A stretch of DNA of 37,969 nucleotides from an uncultured Alteromonadaceae bacterium (GTDB lineage Bacteria; Pseudomonadota; Gammaproteobacteria; Enterobacterales; Alteromonadaceae). The notes under the pieces were generated by a model. The model had not been told where the DNA came from and made no database searches. It saw only the letters and a program-made list of their open reading frames with translations. Where the stretch lies: positions 1 to 37,969 of the forward strand of contig CATMRP010000027.1 of the NCBI GenBank assembly GCA_950073835.1, given 5' to 3'. Position 1 is the stretch's first letter; every line of letters begins with the position of its first letter. The translations under genes and the position numbers were made by a program. This document shows, in pieces, positions 17,369 through 26,084 of the stretch.

Positions 17369-18736
17369 CTAATCTCCCACCCGTTGCTGTATCCACTCAC
17401 TGATGATAGCCAACGCCTGCGGCGCAAAGGTCTGATTTATCCTACCATACTCGTCCGGCAGACCAGACTCTGCTGGCTGAAATAGATGATTGAGATCTGG
17501 CAGTGTTTTCAGCGTCACATCCTGATTACCGCTGTTAGCAAAAATGGCCTTCATACCACCGATATTACTGACAGCAGCCACCTGTAAATCCTTTTCGCCG
17601 TTCAACGCAAGGACTGGCATAGTCAGCTTTGGCAGTACTTGTTTTGGCTGATAGGTGAAGAAACTCCGGCCCCAATCATTAGCCACTGCTTTTACGTACT
17701 GTTGAGCAGTGGCCTTATCATAGCCCTTGCTAAGCAAATTCTGTTCAATGGCCTGAGGACTGTCTCCGGCAATCACCTGCCGGGCAAAAACACGCATTGC
17801 CTGGTAGATACTTTCATCGTTAGGTAATCCATACGCCTCTGCCATGTCCCGCTGTTGTTCAGCCCATAACGTGGTGCCATCCACGCCTAATCCGGCCAGC
17901 AACACTACAAATGCAACCTGCGGCTGACGAGCAGCAAACAGTGGGGCTGTCATCCCCCCCTCACTATGGCCAATCAAACCAATCTTCTGTGGCACTATTT
18001 CATCCCGAGTGAGTAAATACTGGAAAGCGGATTCTACGTCGGTGCTGAAATCATCAATGGTTGACCCGGCAAAGGTACCGCCGCTTTGAGCGGTGCCGCG
18101 ATCATCAAACCGCAATACGGCAACGCCGGCCTTCGTCAGGTGATCGGCAATCACCAGAAAAGGCTTATGACCCATCAGGGTTTCATCACGATCCTGAGGG
18201 CCCGAGCCGGATACCAGAATGGCAGCCGGAGAAGGGCCTTTGCCGTTTGGCAGAGTTAGCGTTGCAGCAAACTCAAATGCCCCGGAAGTATGTGGGAAGC
18301 TGACCTCTTCAACGGTATAGGGAAATGGCGCTTCTGGGTGCTGAGGTCGTGCCGCCGCTTGTTTGGCTTTTTCCTTTCCTTCTTCGCTCTGGCGGGCCAG
18401 AGTCAGCGCAAACGACTTGCCGCTTTGAGTGAATGTCCCTACCAGCTCGCCGTTTTCCAACGCCGCCTCATAAGCAGCGCCGATGGCAGCAAACTTCACC
18501 TTTATGCGGGTATCAGTGATTTTCTCGGCCCTGCCCGGGATGCCAAACGCCCCCTGATTCGGGCTATCCAGACTAACCTGCCAGTCGGGTTCGCTGCCCC
18601 CGATATGCAATACCAAAGGCAGCGATACGCCAGGCTGAATATTGAGTTCGCCGTGCCAGTCACCCGCGGTATCCATGGCCGCGCTGCTATTTGCCAGAAG
18701 TAATCCGGCAACCAAACCAGTAATCCATTTAAGCAT
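17369..18736 (-). CDS. Exported alpha/beta-fold hydrolase (S9-like esterase)
   Basis: A 455-residue protein. The signal peptide ends at NSSAAM (residue ~20). An N-terminal domain of about 110 residues (DWHGELNIQPGVSLPLVLHI...) is often found before such hydrolases. The alpha/beta fold shows VSGSGPQDRDE, the nucleophile in GHSEGG, acid in LNGEKDLQV and His in LPDLNHLFQ. It is the first gene of a unit that continues into the kinase and response regulator. AAGGAGAC is spaced five bases from the ATG. The family includes esterases and peptidase-like enzymes of unknown substrate. A fused operon with a sensor pair suggests that the hydrolase and sensor serve one response; pectin is not required. Confidence 0.88.
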   Translation of the reverse strand: MLKWITGLVAGLLLANSSAAMDTAGDWHGELNIQPGVSLPLVLHIGGSEPDWQVSLDSPNQGAFGIPGRAEKITDTRIKVKFAAIGAAYEAALENGELVGTFTQSGKSFALTLARQSEEGKEKAKQAAARPQHPEAPFPYTVEEVSFPHTSGAFEFAATLTLPNGKGPSPAAILVSGSGPQDRDETLMGHKPFLVIADHLTKAGVAVLRFDDRGTAQSGGTFAGSTIDDFSTDVESAFQYLLTRDEIVPQKIGLIGHSEGGMTAPLFAARQPQVAFVVLLAGLGVDGTTLWAEQQRDMAEAYGLPNDESIYQAMRVFARQVIAGDSPQAIEQNLLSKGYDKATAQQYVKAVANDWGRSFFTYQPKQVLPKLTMPVLALNGEKDLQVAAVSNIGGMKAIFANSGNQDVTLKTLPDLNHLFQPAESGLPDEYGRINQTFAPQALAIISEWIQQRVGD

Positions 18737-18860
18737 GAAATGTCTCCTTAAGGGTTATGCTATGGGACACAGAATGCCTGAATAAATCAAGTCCGGTGGA
18801 ATAAATGACTAACGGTAATAACGACGGATAAATGGTAAATAGCGGGGCTGGGCGGTAAGC

Positions 18861-18884
18861 CAGCAGGGCAACGTTACCCTGCTG
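18861..18884 (-). terminator. Hairpin after kdgK
   Basis: CAGCAGGG and CCCTGCTG form an 8-bp stem with an 8-base loop that starts about 10 bases after the kdgK stop. No T-run follows on the minus strand, so termination may need Rho. It separates the uxaA-kdgK operon from the hydrolase/kinase unit. Confidence 0.5.
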
Positions 18885-18893
18885 CTCTATTGA

Positions 18894-19808
18894 TTAAAGG
18901 GGGGTTACGGCTTTACTTAAGGTGTCGGCCGGAATAATAGCGCCGGGATGCTGAATAACCGTACCGGCCACCATGGCACCAAAGCTGGCAGACTCAGTTA
19001 CGTTTTTACCGGATAACCGCGCTGCAAGGTAGCCACCGTTAAACGCATCGCCCGCGGCGGTGGTATCCACAACGTTAGTTACCGTTTGCACCGGAACGAT
19101 AAACTGGCCTTCGAGATTGACAATATGTACGCCTACTGCGCCGTTTTTCATCACCACTTCGCCAATGCCAAATGGGGCAAGATGGGCGAGCACATCATCG
19201 GCATTGGTATGGCCATATAATGCCAGGTGATCATCACCGCCCGGGAACGCAATGTCAGCAACCTGATAACTTTTATCCATCCACTCCTGAGCTTCCTGCT
19301 GATCACGCCACAGGCGCGGGCGGTAGTTAGGGTCAAAGACAATTCGGCAACCATCACTGCTCAGGGTATTAATCATTTCAAACAGCTTCTCGCGCTGAGC
19401 AACATCTAAAATGGCCACCGAAATGCCTGAGAAATAAAACATCTCAATATTGTCCGGTGCCTGAGCCATCACATTGAGGGTTTGTGTGGCGGCCGAGCCA
19501 TCGCGCCAGTAGGCAAAGGTACGCTCACCGTACTTATCGGTACGCACCATGTACAAGCCCAGATTACGCTTACTACAGCGGTAAACATGGTCGGTATTAA
19601 TTTGCTCATCACCCATGGCAAAGAGCAGTTCATTACTTAAAAAGTCTTCGCCAATGGCGGTCAGATAACTCACCGACAAGCCCGGCGCATTGCGCTTTAA
19701 GTACACGGCGGTGTTGTAGGTGTCACCGGCAAAACTCTTCTTTAGCTCAGTGGCACTGGTTGACACCAGTTCCACCATGCATTCTCCAAAAATGACGACT
19801 CGTTTCAC
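18894..19808 (-). CDS. kdgK: 2-dehydro-3-deoxygluconokinase (KDG kinase)
   Basis: A 304-residue PfkB-family sugar kinase that phosphorylates 2-keto-3-deoxygluconate to KDPG in the cytoplasm. The entry GECMVEL, the substrate loop AGDTYNTAVYLKR near residue 28 and the ATP/catalytic motif DTTAAGDAFNGGYLA near residue 247 with its catalytic Asp are visible. It overlaps kdgA by 4 bp (ATGA), the usual pairing for this pathway step. It is the last gene of the operon uxaA-uxaC-reductase-kdgA-kdgK and is followed by a GC hairpin. It takes KDG from both the UxaA and KduD branches. Confidence 0.95.
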   Translation of the reverse strand: MKRVVIFGECMVELVSTSATELKKSFAGDTYNTAVYLKRNAPGLSVSYLTAIGEDFLSNELLFAMGDEQINTDHVYRCSKRNLGLYMVRTDKYGERTFAYWRDGSAATQTLNVMAQAPDNIEMFYFSGISVAILDVAQREKLFEMINTLSSDGCRIVFDPNYRPRLWRDQQEAQEWMDKSYQVADIAFPGGDDHLALYGHTNADDVLAHLAPFGIGEVVMKNGAVGVHIVNLEGQFIVPVQTVTNVVDTTAAGDAFNGGYLAARLSGKNVTESASFGAMVAGTVIQHPGAIIPADTLSKAVTPL

Positions 19809-20443
19809 GCGGCATCCTTAGTAAATTGTTGTTGCGCCAGCGCACAGGCAGCGGTTACCCCCTGCCAGTCGCCGCTTGCTACACAGCTCTTTGGAATCAT
19901 CCAGGAGCCGCCCACGGCGAATACGTTGGGCAGGCTGCTGTACTCATGCAAATTAGAATTGGAAATACCACCGGTTGGGCAGAGTGATACTTCCGGAAAA
20001 ATGGCACTGAAATTATTCAGCATGGCGGCGCCACCGCTTAAACTGGCCGGAAAGAATTTTACTTCCGACAAACCGGCCTCAACGGCCAGCAAAATGTCTG
20101 AAGGAGAAGCAGTGCCAGGCAAATAGGGAATATTGCTATCGCTCAGCGCCGACAGCAGTTTTTCACTGGTAGTCGGGGTAATAATAAACTGACTCCCGGC
20201 ATCTACCGCCTCCTGCACATGCGCCTGATTTAACACTGTGCCCATACCCACCAACAGGTCCGGAAATGCGTCACGAATAGCGGTTACCGCGGCCGCAGCC
20301 GCTGGTGTACGGCGCACAACTTCAATACTGCGCAAGCCGCTGGCATGCACAGCCCTGGCAATGTTAACCGCCTGCTCTACGCTTTGCGGCTGCAGAATCG
20401 GCAGTAATGGCGTGCCCTCAATCAGGCTTTTAAAGTCAGACAT
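19805..20443 (-). CDS. kdgA: KDPG aldolase (2-keto-3-deoxy-6-phosphogluconate aldolase)
   Basis: A 212-residue class I aldolase (Eda/KdgA family) that splits KDPG into pyruvate and glyceraldehyde 3-phosphate. Catalytic marks are Glu41 in SIEVVRRTP, VGMGTVLN, and the Schiff-base Lys129 in VKFFPAS; the phosphate site is CPTGGIS. The loop read as FAISPG in many homologues is FIITPT here. Stop and start of the neighbours overlap: TAATG with the reductase gene and ATGA with kdgK. The enzyme closes the pathway from galacturonate. A separate Entner-Doudoroff eda copy elsewhere in the genome is likely. Confidence 0.95.
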   Translation of the reverse strand: MSDFKSLIEGTPLLPILQPQSVEQAVNIARAVHASGLRSIEVVRRTPAAAAAVTAIRDAFPDLLVGMGTVLNQAHVQEAVDAGSQFIITPTTSEKLLSALSDSNIPYLPGTASPSDILLAVEAGLSEVKFFPASLSGGAAMLNNFSAIFPEVSLCPTGGISNSNLHEYSSLPNVFAVGGSWMIPKSCVASGDWQGVTAACALAQQQFTKDAA

Positions 20444-21906
20444 TACAGCGCTCCTAACACTTCGGCCGCATTGTTGCCGTTGATGGAGGATAACACCTCA
20501 ACGTATTTCAGCACGGTGTCTTTAAACCATTTGTTAGCCGTCAGTTCGGCAAACACCTGAGGCAGATTCAGCACCGCTGCAGCGAGCGCCGGCAGATCAC
20601 CCTGATGCTGATTGGCTAAACCAATTAAGGTCTCTGCCAGCGGATCCACCAGTTCTTCCTGGTCGTTAGCGCGTTTAGCAATAAATAAAATCCATGCCGC
20701 AATCGGCACGCACAATAGCTTAGCCTGCTGACCCAGTTTTAAGTTATCGCGCACGGTATTGAGCACGCGGAAAGGCAGCTTCTGCGAACCATCCCAGGCA
20801 ATTTGTGCCAACAAGTGGCGAATGTGACAGTTCTTGTAGCGATTTAAAATGTCTTCCGCGTAGGCCGGTAAATCCATTACGCCTTCAGCGTTAATAGACG
20901 GAATAATTTCATCACTCAGTAAGCGGCGAATAAACGCTTCCAGGGCAGTGTCGCTAATCGCTTCATAAACGGTTTCCTTGCCAAGCAGGATACCAGTATA
21001 AGCAAGCGTTGAATGGGTGCCATTTAAAATACGCAGTTTGGCATTTTCAAAGGCGGCGACATCGTCGGTAAAGGTAACCCCCACCTTCTCCCAGGCCGGG
21101 CGCGGCCCGCTGAACTTGTCCTCAACTACCCACTGGGTGAAACCTTCGCGTTGAATAGGCCAGGCATCTTCAACACCCAGCTTATCGGCCGCCAGACTAA
21201 TCAATGCTTCATCTGTGGCTGGCGTAATGCTATCCACCATGGTGCAGGGAAAGGCAATGTTCTGTTCAATCCACTGTGCCAGTTCCGGCTGGATTTTCTC
21301 GGCAAACTGCAATACGGCTTTAGCCAGTTTTTTGCCATTATCAGCCAGGTTATCACAACTGATCACGGTAATATCGGCCTGTTGTTGCTCAAAATGGTGC
21401 TTGAGCGCACTGACTATAAGCCCTACCGCGGAGACCGGTTCATCAGGATTGGTTAAATCGTGCATGATGTCGGTATGGGACGTATCGAGCTCACCATTAC
21501 TGGCAAGGCAATACCCCTTCTCCGTAATCGTTAATGAAATAATATGGGTATTGGCGTCGGTGAGCGCAGCCATAATGGCTTCACGGTCTTCATTTAATAC
21601 CAGTACGCTGTCGAAGGCGCCGATAACCTGCACATAGGGTTCGTTGTCCAGTACTACCAGTGAATAAAGATTGTCCTGGTCGGCCATTTTTTGTTTCAGC
21701 GTAGCGCTGCGCATCGACACACCGGTAATTCGCCAGTTACCACCATAAGCCATAGCCATGTCGGTATACACAGCCTGATGGGCGCGGTGAAATGCGCCCG
21801 GCCCAATGTGCACAATACCGCGGCTGCGTTCAGCGCGATCGTAGTCAGGCTTTTTTACCTCGGCAGGCAACGTGGCCAGTGTAGCATTATTTAACGACGC
21901 CGCCAT
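20443..21906 (-). CDS. UxuB-type hexuronate reductase (mannitol dehydrogenase family)
   Basis: A 487-residue NAD-dependent polyol dehydrogenase. RGIVHIGPGAFHRAHQAVYT is the cofactor-binding start; SLTITEKGYC, ISCDNLADNGKK, FPCTMVDSITPATDE, RILNGTHSTLAY and AWDGSQKLPFR follow the order seen in E. coli UxuB (fructuronate reductase), which it resembles more than UxaB as I recall those sequences. Yet the operon holds uxaC and uxaA and no mannonate dehydratase (uxuA). For galacturonate the reductase must turn tagaturonate into altronate for UxaA. It may therefore be a tagaturonate reductase built on the UxuB scaffold, or act on both ketouronates. The start lies 2 bp after the uxaC stop, and the stop overlaps kdgA. 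Fold confidence is high; substrate confidence is low. Confidence 0.85.
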   Translation of the reverse strand: MAASLNNATLATLPAEVKKPDYDRAERSRGIVHIGPGAFHRAHQAVYTDMAMAYGGNWRITGVSMRSATLKQKMADQDNLYSLVVLDNEPYVQVIGAFDSVLVLNEDREAIMAALTDANTHIISLTITEKGYCLASNGELDTSHTDIMHDLTNPDEPVSAVGLIVSALKHHFEQQQADITVISCDNLADNGKKLAKAVLQFAEKIQPELAQWIEQNIAFPCTMVDSITPATDEALISLAADKLGVEDAWPIQREGFTQWVVEDKFSGPRPAWEKVGVTFTDDVAAFENAKLRILNGTHSTLAYTGILLGKETVYEAISDTALEAFIRRLLSDEIIPSINAEGVMDLPAYAEDILNRYKNCHIRHLLAQIAWDGSQKLPFRVLNTVRDNLKLGQQAKLLCVPIAAWILFIAKRANDQEELVDPLAETLIGLANQHQGDLPALAAAVLNLPQVFAELTANKWFKDTVLKYVEVLSSINGNNAAEVLGAL

Positions 21907-21908
21907 GA

Positions 21909-23330
21909 TTATGCCTGCCCCAGTTTGTAAGCTTTTTTCGCCAGATCGTAAGACAGCTGTTTAATCAGGCTGCCAGCTTCATCTTCGCTGATTCGGTGTT
22001 CCACCACCATATTGGCCAGGAACCGGCAATCAATACGGCGGGCTACGTCGTGGCGAGCCGGAATCGACAGGAAGGCGCGGGTGTCATCGTTAAAACCAAC
22101 GGTATTAAACAAACCGGCGGTTTCGGTTACCTGATGGCGATAACGCAACATGCCTTCCGGGCTATCGTGGAACCACCAGGCAGGGCCCAGCTTAAGGCAC
22201 GGATAATGACCAGCCAGCGGTGCCAGCTCTCGGGAATACACGGTTTCATCAAGCGTGAACAAAATGATGTTCAGGCGGGGATCGTTGCCGTATTTATCCA
22301 GCAACGGTTTCAGTGCATTAACATATTCGGTTTGCAGCGGGATGTCCGCGCCTTTATCACGGCCGAATTTAGTAAACACATCGTTATTGTGATTACGAAA
22401 AGCGCCGGGGTGGATCTGCATAACCATACCATCCTCAATACTCATACCCGCTAATTCGGTAAGCATTTGAGCGCGGAACAATTCCTGCTCGGCTTCGCTG
22501 GCTTTGCCACTCAGGCACTTGCTGAATAGCGCTTGACAATCAGCCTTTGACAGATCTGCAGTACGGGCCGTTGGGTGGCCGTGATCGGTGGCTGTGGCAC
22601 CGTGCTCGCGGAATACCGCCCGGCGCTGACGAATAGCAGCCAGATACCCTTCCCAGTCGGTGGTATTCTCGCCGGTAATTTCACCAAGCAGCTCGATATT
22701 TTGAGCAAAGTCTTCACGGGAAGCATCTACCACATCATCCGGGCGGAAAGATGTGATAACACGCTTATCCCAACCGGTGCCTTTTAATGCCCGGTGGTGC
22801 TCAAGGTTATCCAGCGCGCCTTCGGTGGTAGCAATCAGTTCTATATTAAAGCGGTCCATCAGAGCCCGTGGCTTGTAAGCGTCTTTGCCCAGCTCTGCGG
22901 TAATGAAATGGTAATACTCCATGGCGTTTTCGCTGCATAACATGTCGGTTAAGCCAAACACGTTTTTGAACACTGTATCCAGCCACATTCTGGAAGGCGT
23001 ACCGGCAAACAGATAATAATGGTCAGCAAAAATCTGCCAGATTTTCTGTGGGTCACCCTCGGTTGGACCACCATCCCAGCGACGAATGCCCAGACTTTCC
23101 AGCGAAACGCCCTGACTGTAGAGCATTCTGAACACATAATGATCGGGTAAAATAAACAGCTCGGTGGCATTGCCAAAATTTTCATCATAGGCAAACCAGC
23201 GCGGATCGGTGTGGCCGTGGGGGCTGATAATAGGCAAGTCTTTGACTGTTTGATACAGCGAGCGAGCGACAGAGCGTGTTGCTTCGTCGGCCGGAAACAG
23301 TCTGTCTTCGTGTAATAGTATTGGTTTCAT
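21909..23330 (-). CDS. uxaC: Glucuronate/galacturonate isomerase (uronate isomerase)
   Basis: A 473-residue amidohydrolase-fold isomerase, the full family length. It converts D-galacturonate to D-tagaturonate and D-glucuronate to D-fructuronate. The metal-binding entry ISPHGHTDPRWF (near residue 36) and the later WWFHDSPEGMLRYR and NTVGFNDDTRAFLSIPARHDVARR segments are standard UxaC signatures. AAAGAGAC precedes the ATG. It stands between uxaA (13 bp gap) and the UxuB-type reductase gene (2 bp gap). It acts in the cytoplasm on monomers delivered by the TRAP system. Confidence 0.97.
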   Translation of the reverse strand: MKPILLHEDRLFPADEATRSVARSLYQTVKDLPIISPHGHTDPRWFAYDENFGNATELFILPDHYVFRMLYSQGVSLESLGIRRWDGGPTEGDPQKIWQIFADHYYLFAGTPSRMWLDTVFKNVFGLTDMLCSENAMEYYHFITAELGKDAYKPRALMDRFNIELIATTEGALDNLEHHRALKGTGWDKRVITSFRPDDVVDASREDFAQNIELLGEITGENTTDWEGYLAAIRQRRAVFREHGATATDHGHPTARTADLSKADCQALFSKCLSGKASEAEQELFRAQMLTELAGMSIEDGMVMQIHPGAFRNHNNDVFTKFGRDKGADIPLQTEYVNALKPLLDKYGNDPRLNIILFTLDETVYSRELAPLAGHYPCLKLGPAWWFHDSPEGMLRYRHQVTETAGLFNTVGFNDDTRAFLSIPARHDVARRIDCRFLANMVVEHRISEDEAGSLIKQLSYDLAKKAYKLGQA

Positions 23331-23343
23331 ATCAGTCTCTTTG

Positions 23344-24831
23344 TTACAGGGTTACGCCACGTTTCCAGATCGCTATCTCGTGACTGCCATTTTTCTCGTT
23401 GCAGGTTTTTTCGCCTGACGCAATATTCAGGCATTGCTGATACAGCTGAGCAGCACAGTCATCAATACTGGTGCCCTGCAATATCTGGCCTGCATTAAAA
23501 TCTATCCAGTGTGGCTTCTTATGAGCTATTTCACTGTTAGATGAGATTTTCACTGTGGGTACAGGAAAGCCGAGCGGGGTACCCCGGCCGGTGGTGAATA
23601 AAATAATGTGCGCGCCGCTGGCGGCAAGTGCGGTGGAACTTACCGCATCGTTGCCCGGTGCCTGGAGTAGATTGAGGCCTTTCTTAGACAAAGGTTCGCC
23701 GTACTGCAATACGCCGTTAACCGGTGCCTGACCGCCTTTTTGCACCGCGCCCAGCGATTTCTCTTCCAGCGTGGTAAGCCCGCCGGCCTTATTACCCGGC
23801 GACGGGTTTTCATAAATAGGCTGGTTGTTATCAATAAAGTACTGTTTAAATTCGTTTACCAGTTCAACAATTTCACAAAATACAGCCTGACTGGTCGCCC
23901 GGTTCATTAGTAACTGCTCGGCACCGAACATTTCCGGGGTTTCCGTTTGCAGCACACTGCCGTTCTGTTTAACCATTAAATCGGTCATGCGACCCACCAG
24001 CGGGTTGGCGGTAATGCCACTAAACGCATCACTCCCGCCACACTTCACTCCCAGTACCAACTCGCTGCCATCAATGGGCTCGCGGGTGCACTTGCCAACA
24101 TCAGCTAGCATTTCATGAATAAGGCGGATCCCTTCCTCAATTTCGTCTCCCACCTGCTGGGAGTTAAAATACCGGATCTGCGAGGCCGGGCGGTCGACTT
24201 TTTCCAGCAAATTGGACAGCTGGTTGTTTTCACAACCCAGCCCAACAATCAGCACCGCGCCCGCATTGGGGTGCGATGCCAGCGAAGCGAGTATGGTTTG
24301 TGTGTCGTGCAGGTCATCGCCTAATTGTGAGCAGCCAAACGGATGGGTAAATGAACGAAAACCATCGCATTCCCCGAAGAAACGACGCTCGCACTCAGCG
24401 GCAATGCGCTCAGCAGTGCGATTTACACAGCCAACCGTATTGATGATCCAGACTTCGTTGCGTATCCCAACCTTACCATTCGCCCGGCGATAGCCCATAA
24501 AGCTGGCCTGAGCAGGTTTGGTAACCGGTTTGCGTGCAGCAACCGGCTCATACTGATAGTTTTCCTGACCACTCAATGCCGTTTTTAAATTATGACTGTG
24601 AACATGATCACCACGTTTGATATCCGCCTGAGCAATACCAATGGCAAAGCCATATTTGACGACTTTTTCACCGGCCGCGATGTCACTCAGGGCGACTTTA
24701 TGGCCTGCGGGCGTATCACTGCCAAGGGTAACCGATAAAGTGTCTACGATCGTACCGGCAGGCAACGCCATGGTTGACACAGCAACGTTATCGTTTGGAT
24801 GCACTTGTATTAGCTTGGTCTGATCGGCCAT
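23344..24831 (-). CDS. uxaA: Altronate dehydratase
   Basis: A 495-residue fused enzyme with an N-terminal SAF domain (HPNDNVAVSTMALPAG, first ~90 residues) and a large dehydratase domain. It converts D-altronate to 2-keto-3-deoxygluconate, using iron or another divalent metal. GYRRANGKVGIRNEVWIINT, THPFGCSQLG, VGLGCENNQ and GVKCGGSDAFSG, with their Cys ligand candidates, are clear family marks; length agrees with E. coli UxaA. It is the first gene of the catabolic operon, starting about 57 bp below the operator at 24888-24901, with AGAGATTTT before the ATG. Its presence without UxuA shows the pathway is for galacturonate. Confidence 0.97.
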   Translation of the reverse strand: MADQTKLIQVHPNDNVAVSTMALPAGTIVDTLSVTLGSDTPAGHKVALSDIAAGEKVVKYGFAIGIAQADIKRGDHVHSHNLKTALSGQENYQYEPVAARKPVTKPAQASFMGYRRANGKVGIRNEVWIINTVGCVNRTAERIAAECERRFFGECDGFRSFTHPFGCSQLGDDLHDTQTILASLASHPNAGAVLIVGLGCENNQLSNLLEKVDRPASQIRYFNSQQVGDEIEEGIRLIHEMLADVGKCTREPIDGSELVLGVKCGGSDAFSGITANPLVGRMTDLMVKQNGSVLQTETPEMFGAEQLLMNRATSQAVFCEIVELVNEFKQYFIDNNQPIYENPSPGNKAGGLTTLEEKSLGAVQKGGQAPVNGVLQYGEPLSKKGLNLLQAPGNDAVSSTALAASGAHIILFTTGRGTPLGFPVPTVKISSNSEIAHKKPHWIDFNAGQILQGTSIDDCAAQLYQQCLNIASGEKTCNEKNGSHEIAIWKRGVTL

Positions 24832-24887
24832 AAAATCTCTGATCGTTAATTCCTGTTATTGATAAGCTACCACACTTTTAACATTAA

Positions 24888-24901
24888 TGCCACCGGTGGC
24901 A
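24888..24901 (-). promoter_or_regulatory. LacI-type operator upstream of the uxaA operon
   Basis: This is a perfect 14-bp palindrome, TGCCACCGGTGGCA. On the minus strand TTGCCA (24897-24902) can serve as -35, with TAAAAG (24875-24880) as a weak -10 at 16 bp. It lies in the short space between the end of the regulator gene and uxaA, so it controls uxaA and not the regulator's own start. Confidence 0.82.
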
Positions 24902-24938
24902 AATTATGTTAAAGCAGTTTTCGTTTATTTTTTATCGG

Positions 24939-25964
24939 CTATGGTTTGGTTGCTTTGCGCGTTGATTCACGAATAATAAGATGTGGCTTGATAGTATATT
25001 CTTCCACACCTTCAGCTGGCTTATTCTCGATCTGGGCGACTATTTTTTTCGCGGCAATACCTGCCATGGCAACCACCGGACGCTGCACTGTGGTGAGTGA
25101 TGGAATCACCCGCGACGCCAGCAAGTTATCATCAAAACCGGCAACCGATAGCTCGCCGGGCACATCGATACCGAGTTCATGCGCCACTTTTAGTACACCA
25201 GCGGCCATCTCATCGTTATTAGCCACAATCACCTGCGGACGCGGCGTTTGAATCAGTAATGCGCGGGCACACTCGATACCACTTTCGTAACTGTTTTTAC
25301 CTTCCATGACCCGTTCTGCTGGAATGGTTATACCCAGCTCCTGCAGTGTGTTAATAATCCCTTCCAAACGCTCTACAGTAGAATAATAGTGGTTAGGCCC
25401 ACTAATAATCGCGATGTCTTTGTGTCCCAACGACACCAGGTATCGGGCCATATCACTTAACGCGGCACGGTCGTCCGACACCACAATATTGGCTTTGTCG
25501 TCGATATCCACCGAGGTCAGCCTGACATAGTTAATGCCATGATTCTCCAGCGCCGTGGCCAACTCGTTAGACTCCGACACCGGCGGCAGTACAATTACGC
25601 CGTCGATGTTGGAACGCCGCACAAAGCCCACGCAATTACTGATAAAATCATCACTGCGATAATTACAGGGGTGAACAACCAGCTCGTAGCCTTTTTTCGA
25701 ACAAACATCGAGTACACCGCGTTGCACCTGGTCGATATAGAGTGCATCCGGGTTATCGTAAATCAAACCAATCAGATAAGAACGGCTGGCAGCCAGGCCC
25801 CGGGCCTGTTTATCCGGCGAAAAGCCCAGCTCATCCACCACCTGTTGAATTTTTTCCCGGGTAGCGGCGCCAACATTTGAGGCCCCATTGATAACCCGGG
25901 AGACGGTGCGCTTGGACACCCCGGCTATACGTGCCACATCATTGATGGTTGGCTTCTTATCCAT
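24939..25964 (-). CDS. LacI-family transcriptional regulator, probable pectin/KDG repressor
   Basis: A 341-residue regulator with the LacI headpiece TINDVARIAGVSKRTVSRVINGASNVG, hinge helix at DKQARGLAASRSYLIG (where LacI proteins contact the central CG step of their operator), and a periplasmic-binding-like effector domain (YDNPDALYIDQVQRGV ... VIVANNDEMAAGVL ... VAGFDDNLLASRVIPSLTTV). The C-terminus KPHLIIRESTRK is typical. LacI operators are palindromes with a central CG, and the four CCGGT-centred sites in this locus fit it. The likely inducer is KDG or a close uronate product, inferred from pathway logic. Its own upstream region (25965-26084) shows no matching palindrome, so self-control is not supported. 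It is unrelated to the IclR-type KdgR of enterobacteria. Confidence 0.93.
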   Translation of the reverse strand: MDKKPTINDVARIAGVSKRTVSRVINGASNVGAATREKIQQVVDELGFSPDKQARGLAASRSYLIGLIYDNPDALYIDQVQRGVLDVCSKKGYELVVHPCNYRSDDFISNCVGFVRRSNIDGVIVLPPVSESNELATALENHGINYVRLTSVDIDDKANIVVSDDRAALSDMARYLVSLGHKDIAIISGPNHYYSTVERLEGIINTLQELGITIPAERVMEGKNSYESGIECARALLIQTPRPQVIVANNDEMAAGVLKVAHELGIDVPGELSVAGFDDNLLASRVIPSLTTVQRPVVAMAGIAAKKIVAQIENKPAEGVEEYTIKPHLIIRESTRKATKP

Positions 25965-26084
25965 GCAGAGTACTCTTTATTTTTGTTTTTTATTCATCAG
26001 TCTGAGTTTACCGTTAACCGGTTTGTTACGCTACTCTCAGCACTTTCGGGTTATTCGTTGATTTCCAAACCAGCAGCCGGGGTT

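Noticed and set aside
17368..17427. Longer N-terminus of the sensor kinase starting at 17427
   Set aside because: It lies inside the hydrolase gene and is Arg-rich; the GTG at 17367 has GGGAG six bases upstream.
26018..26034. ACCGTTAACCGGT-like sequence upstream of the LacI-family gene
   Set aside because: It is not symmetric around CCGG and lacks the TGCYA half-sites, so it does not support self-regulation.
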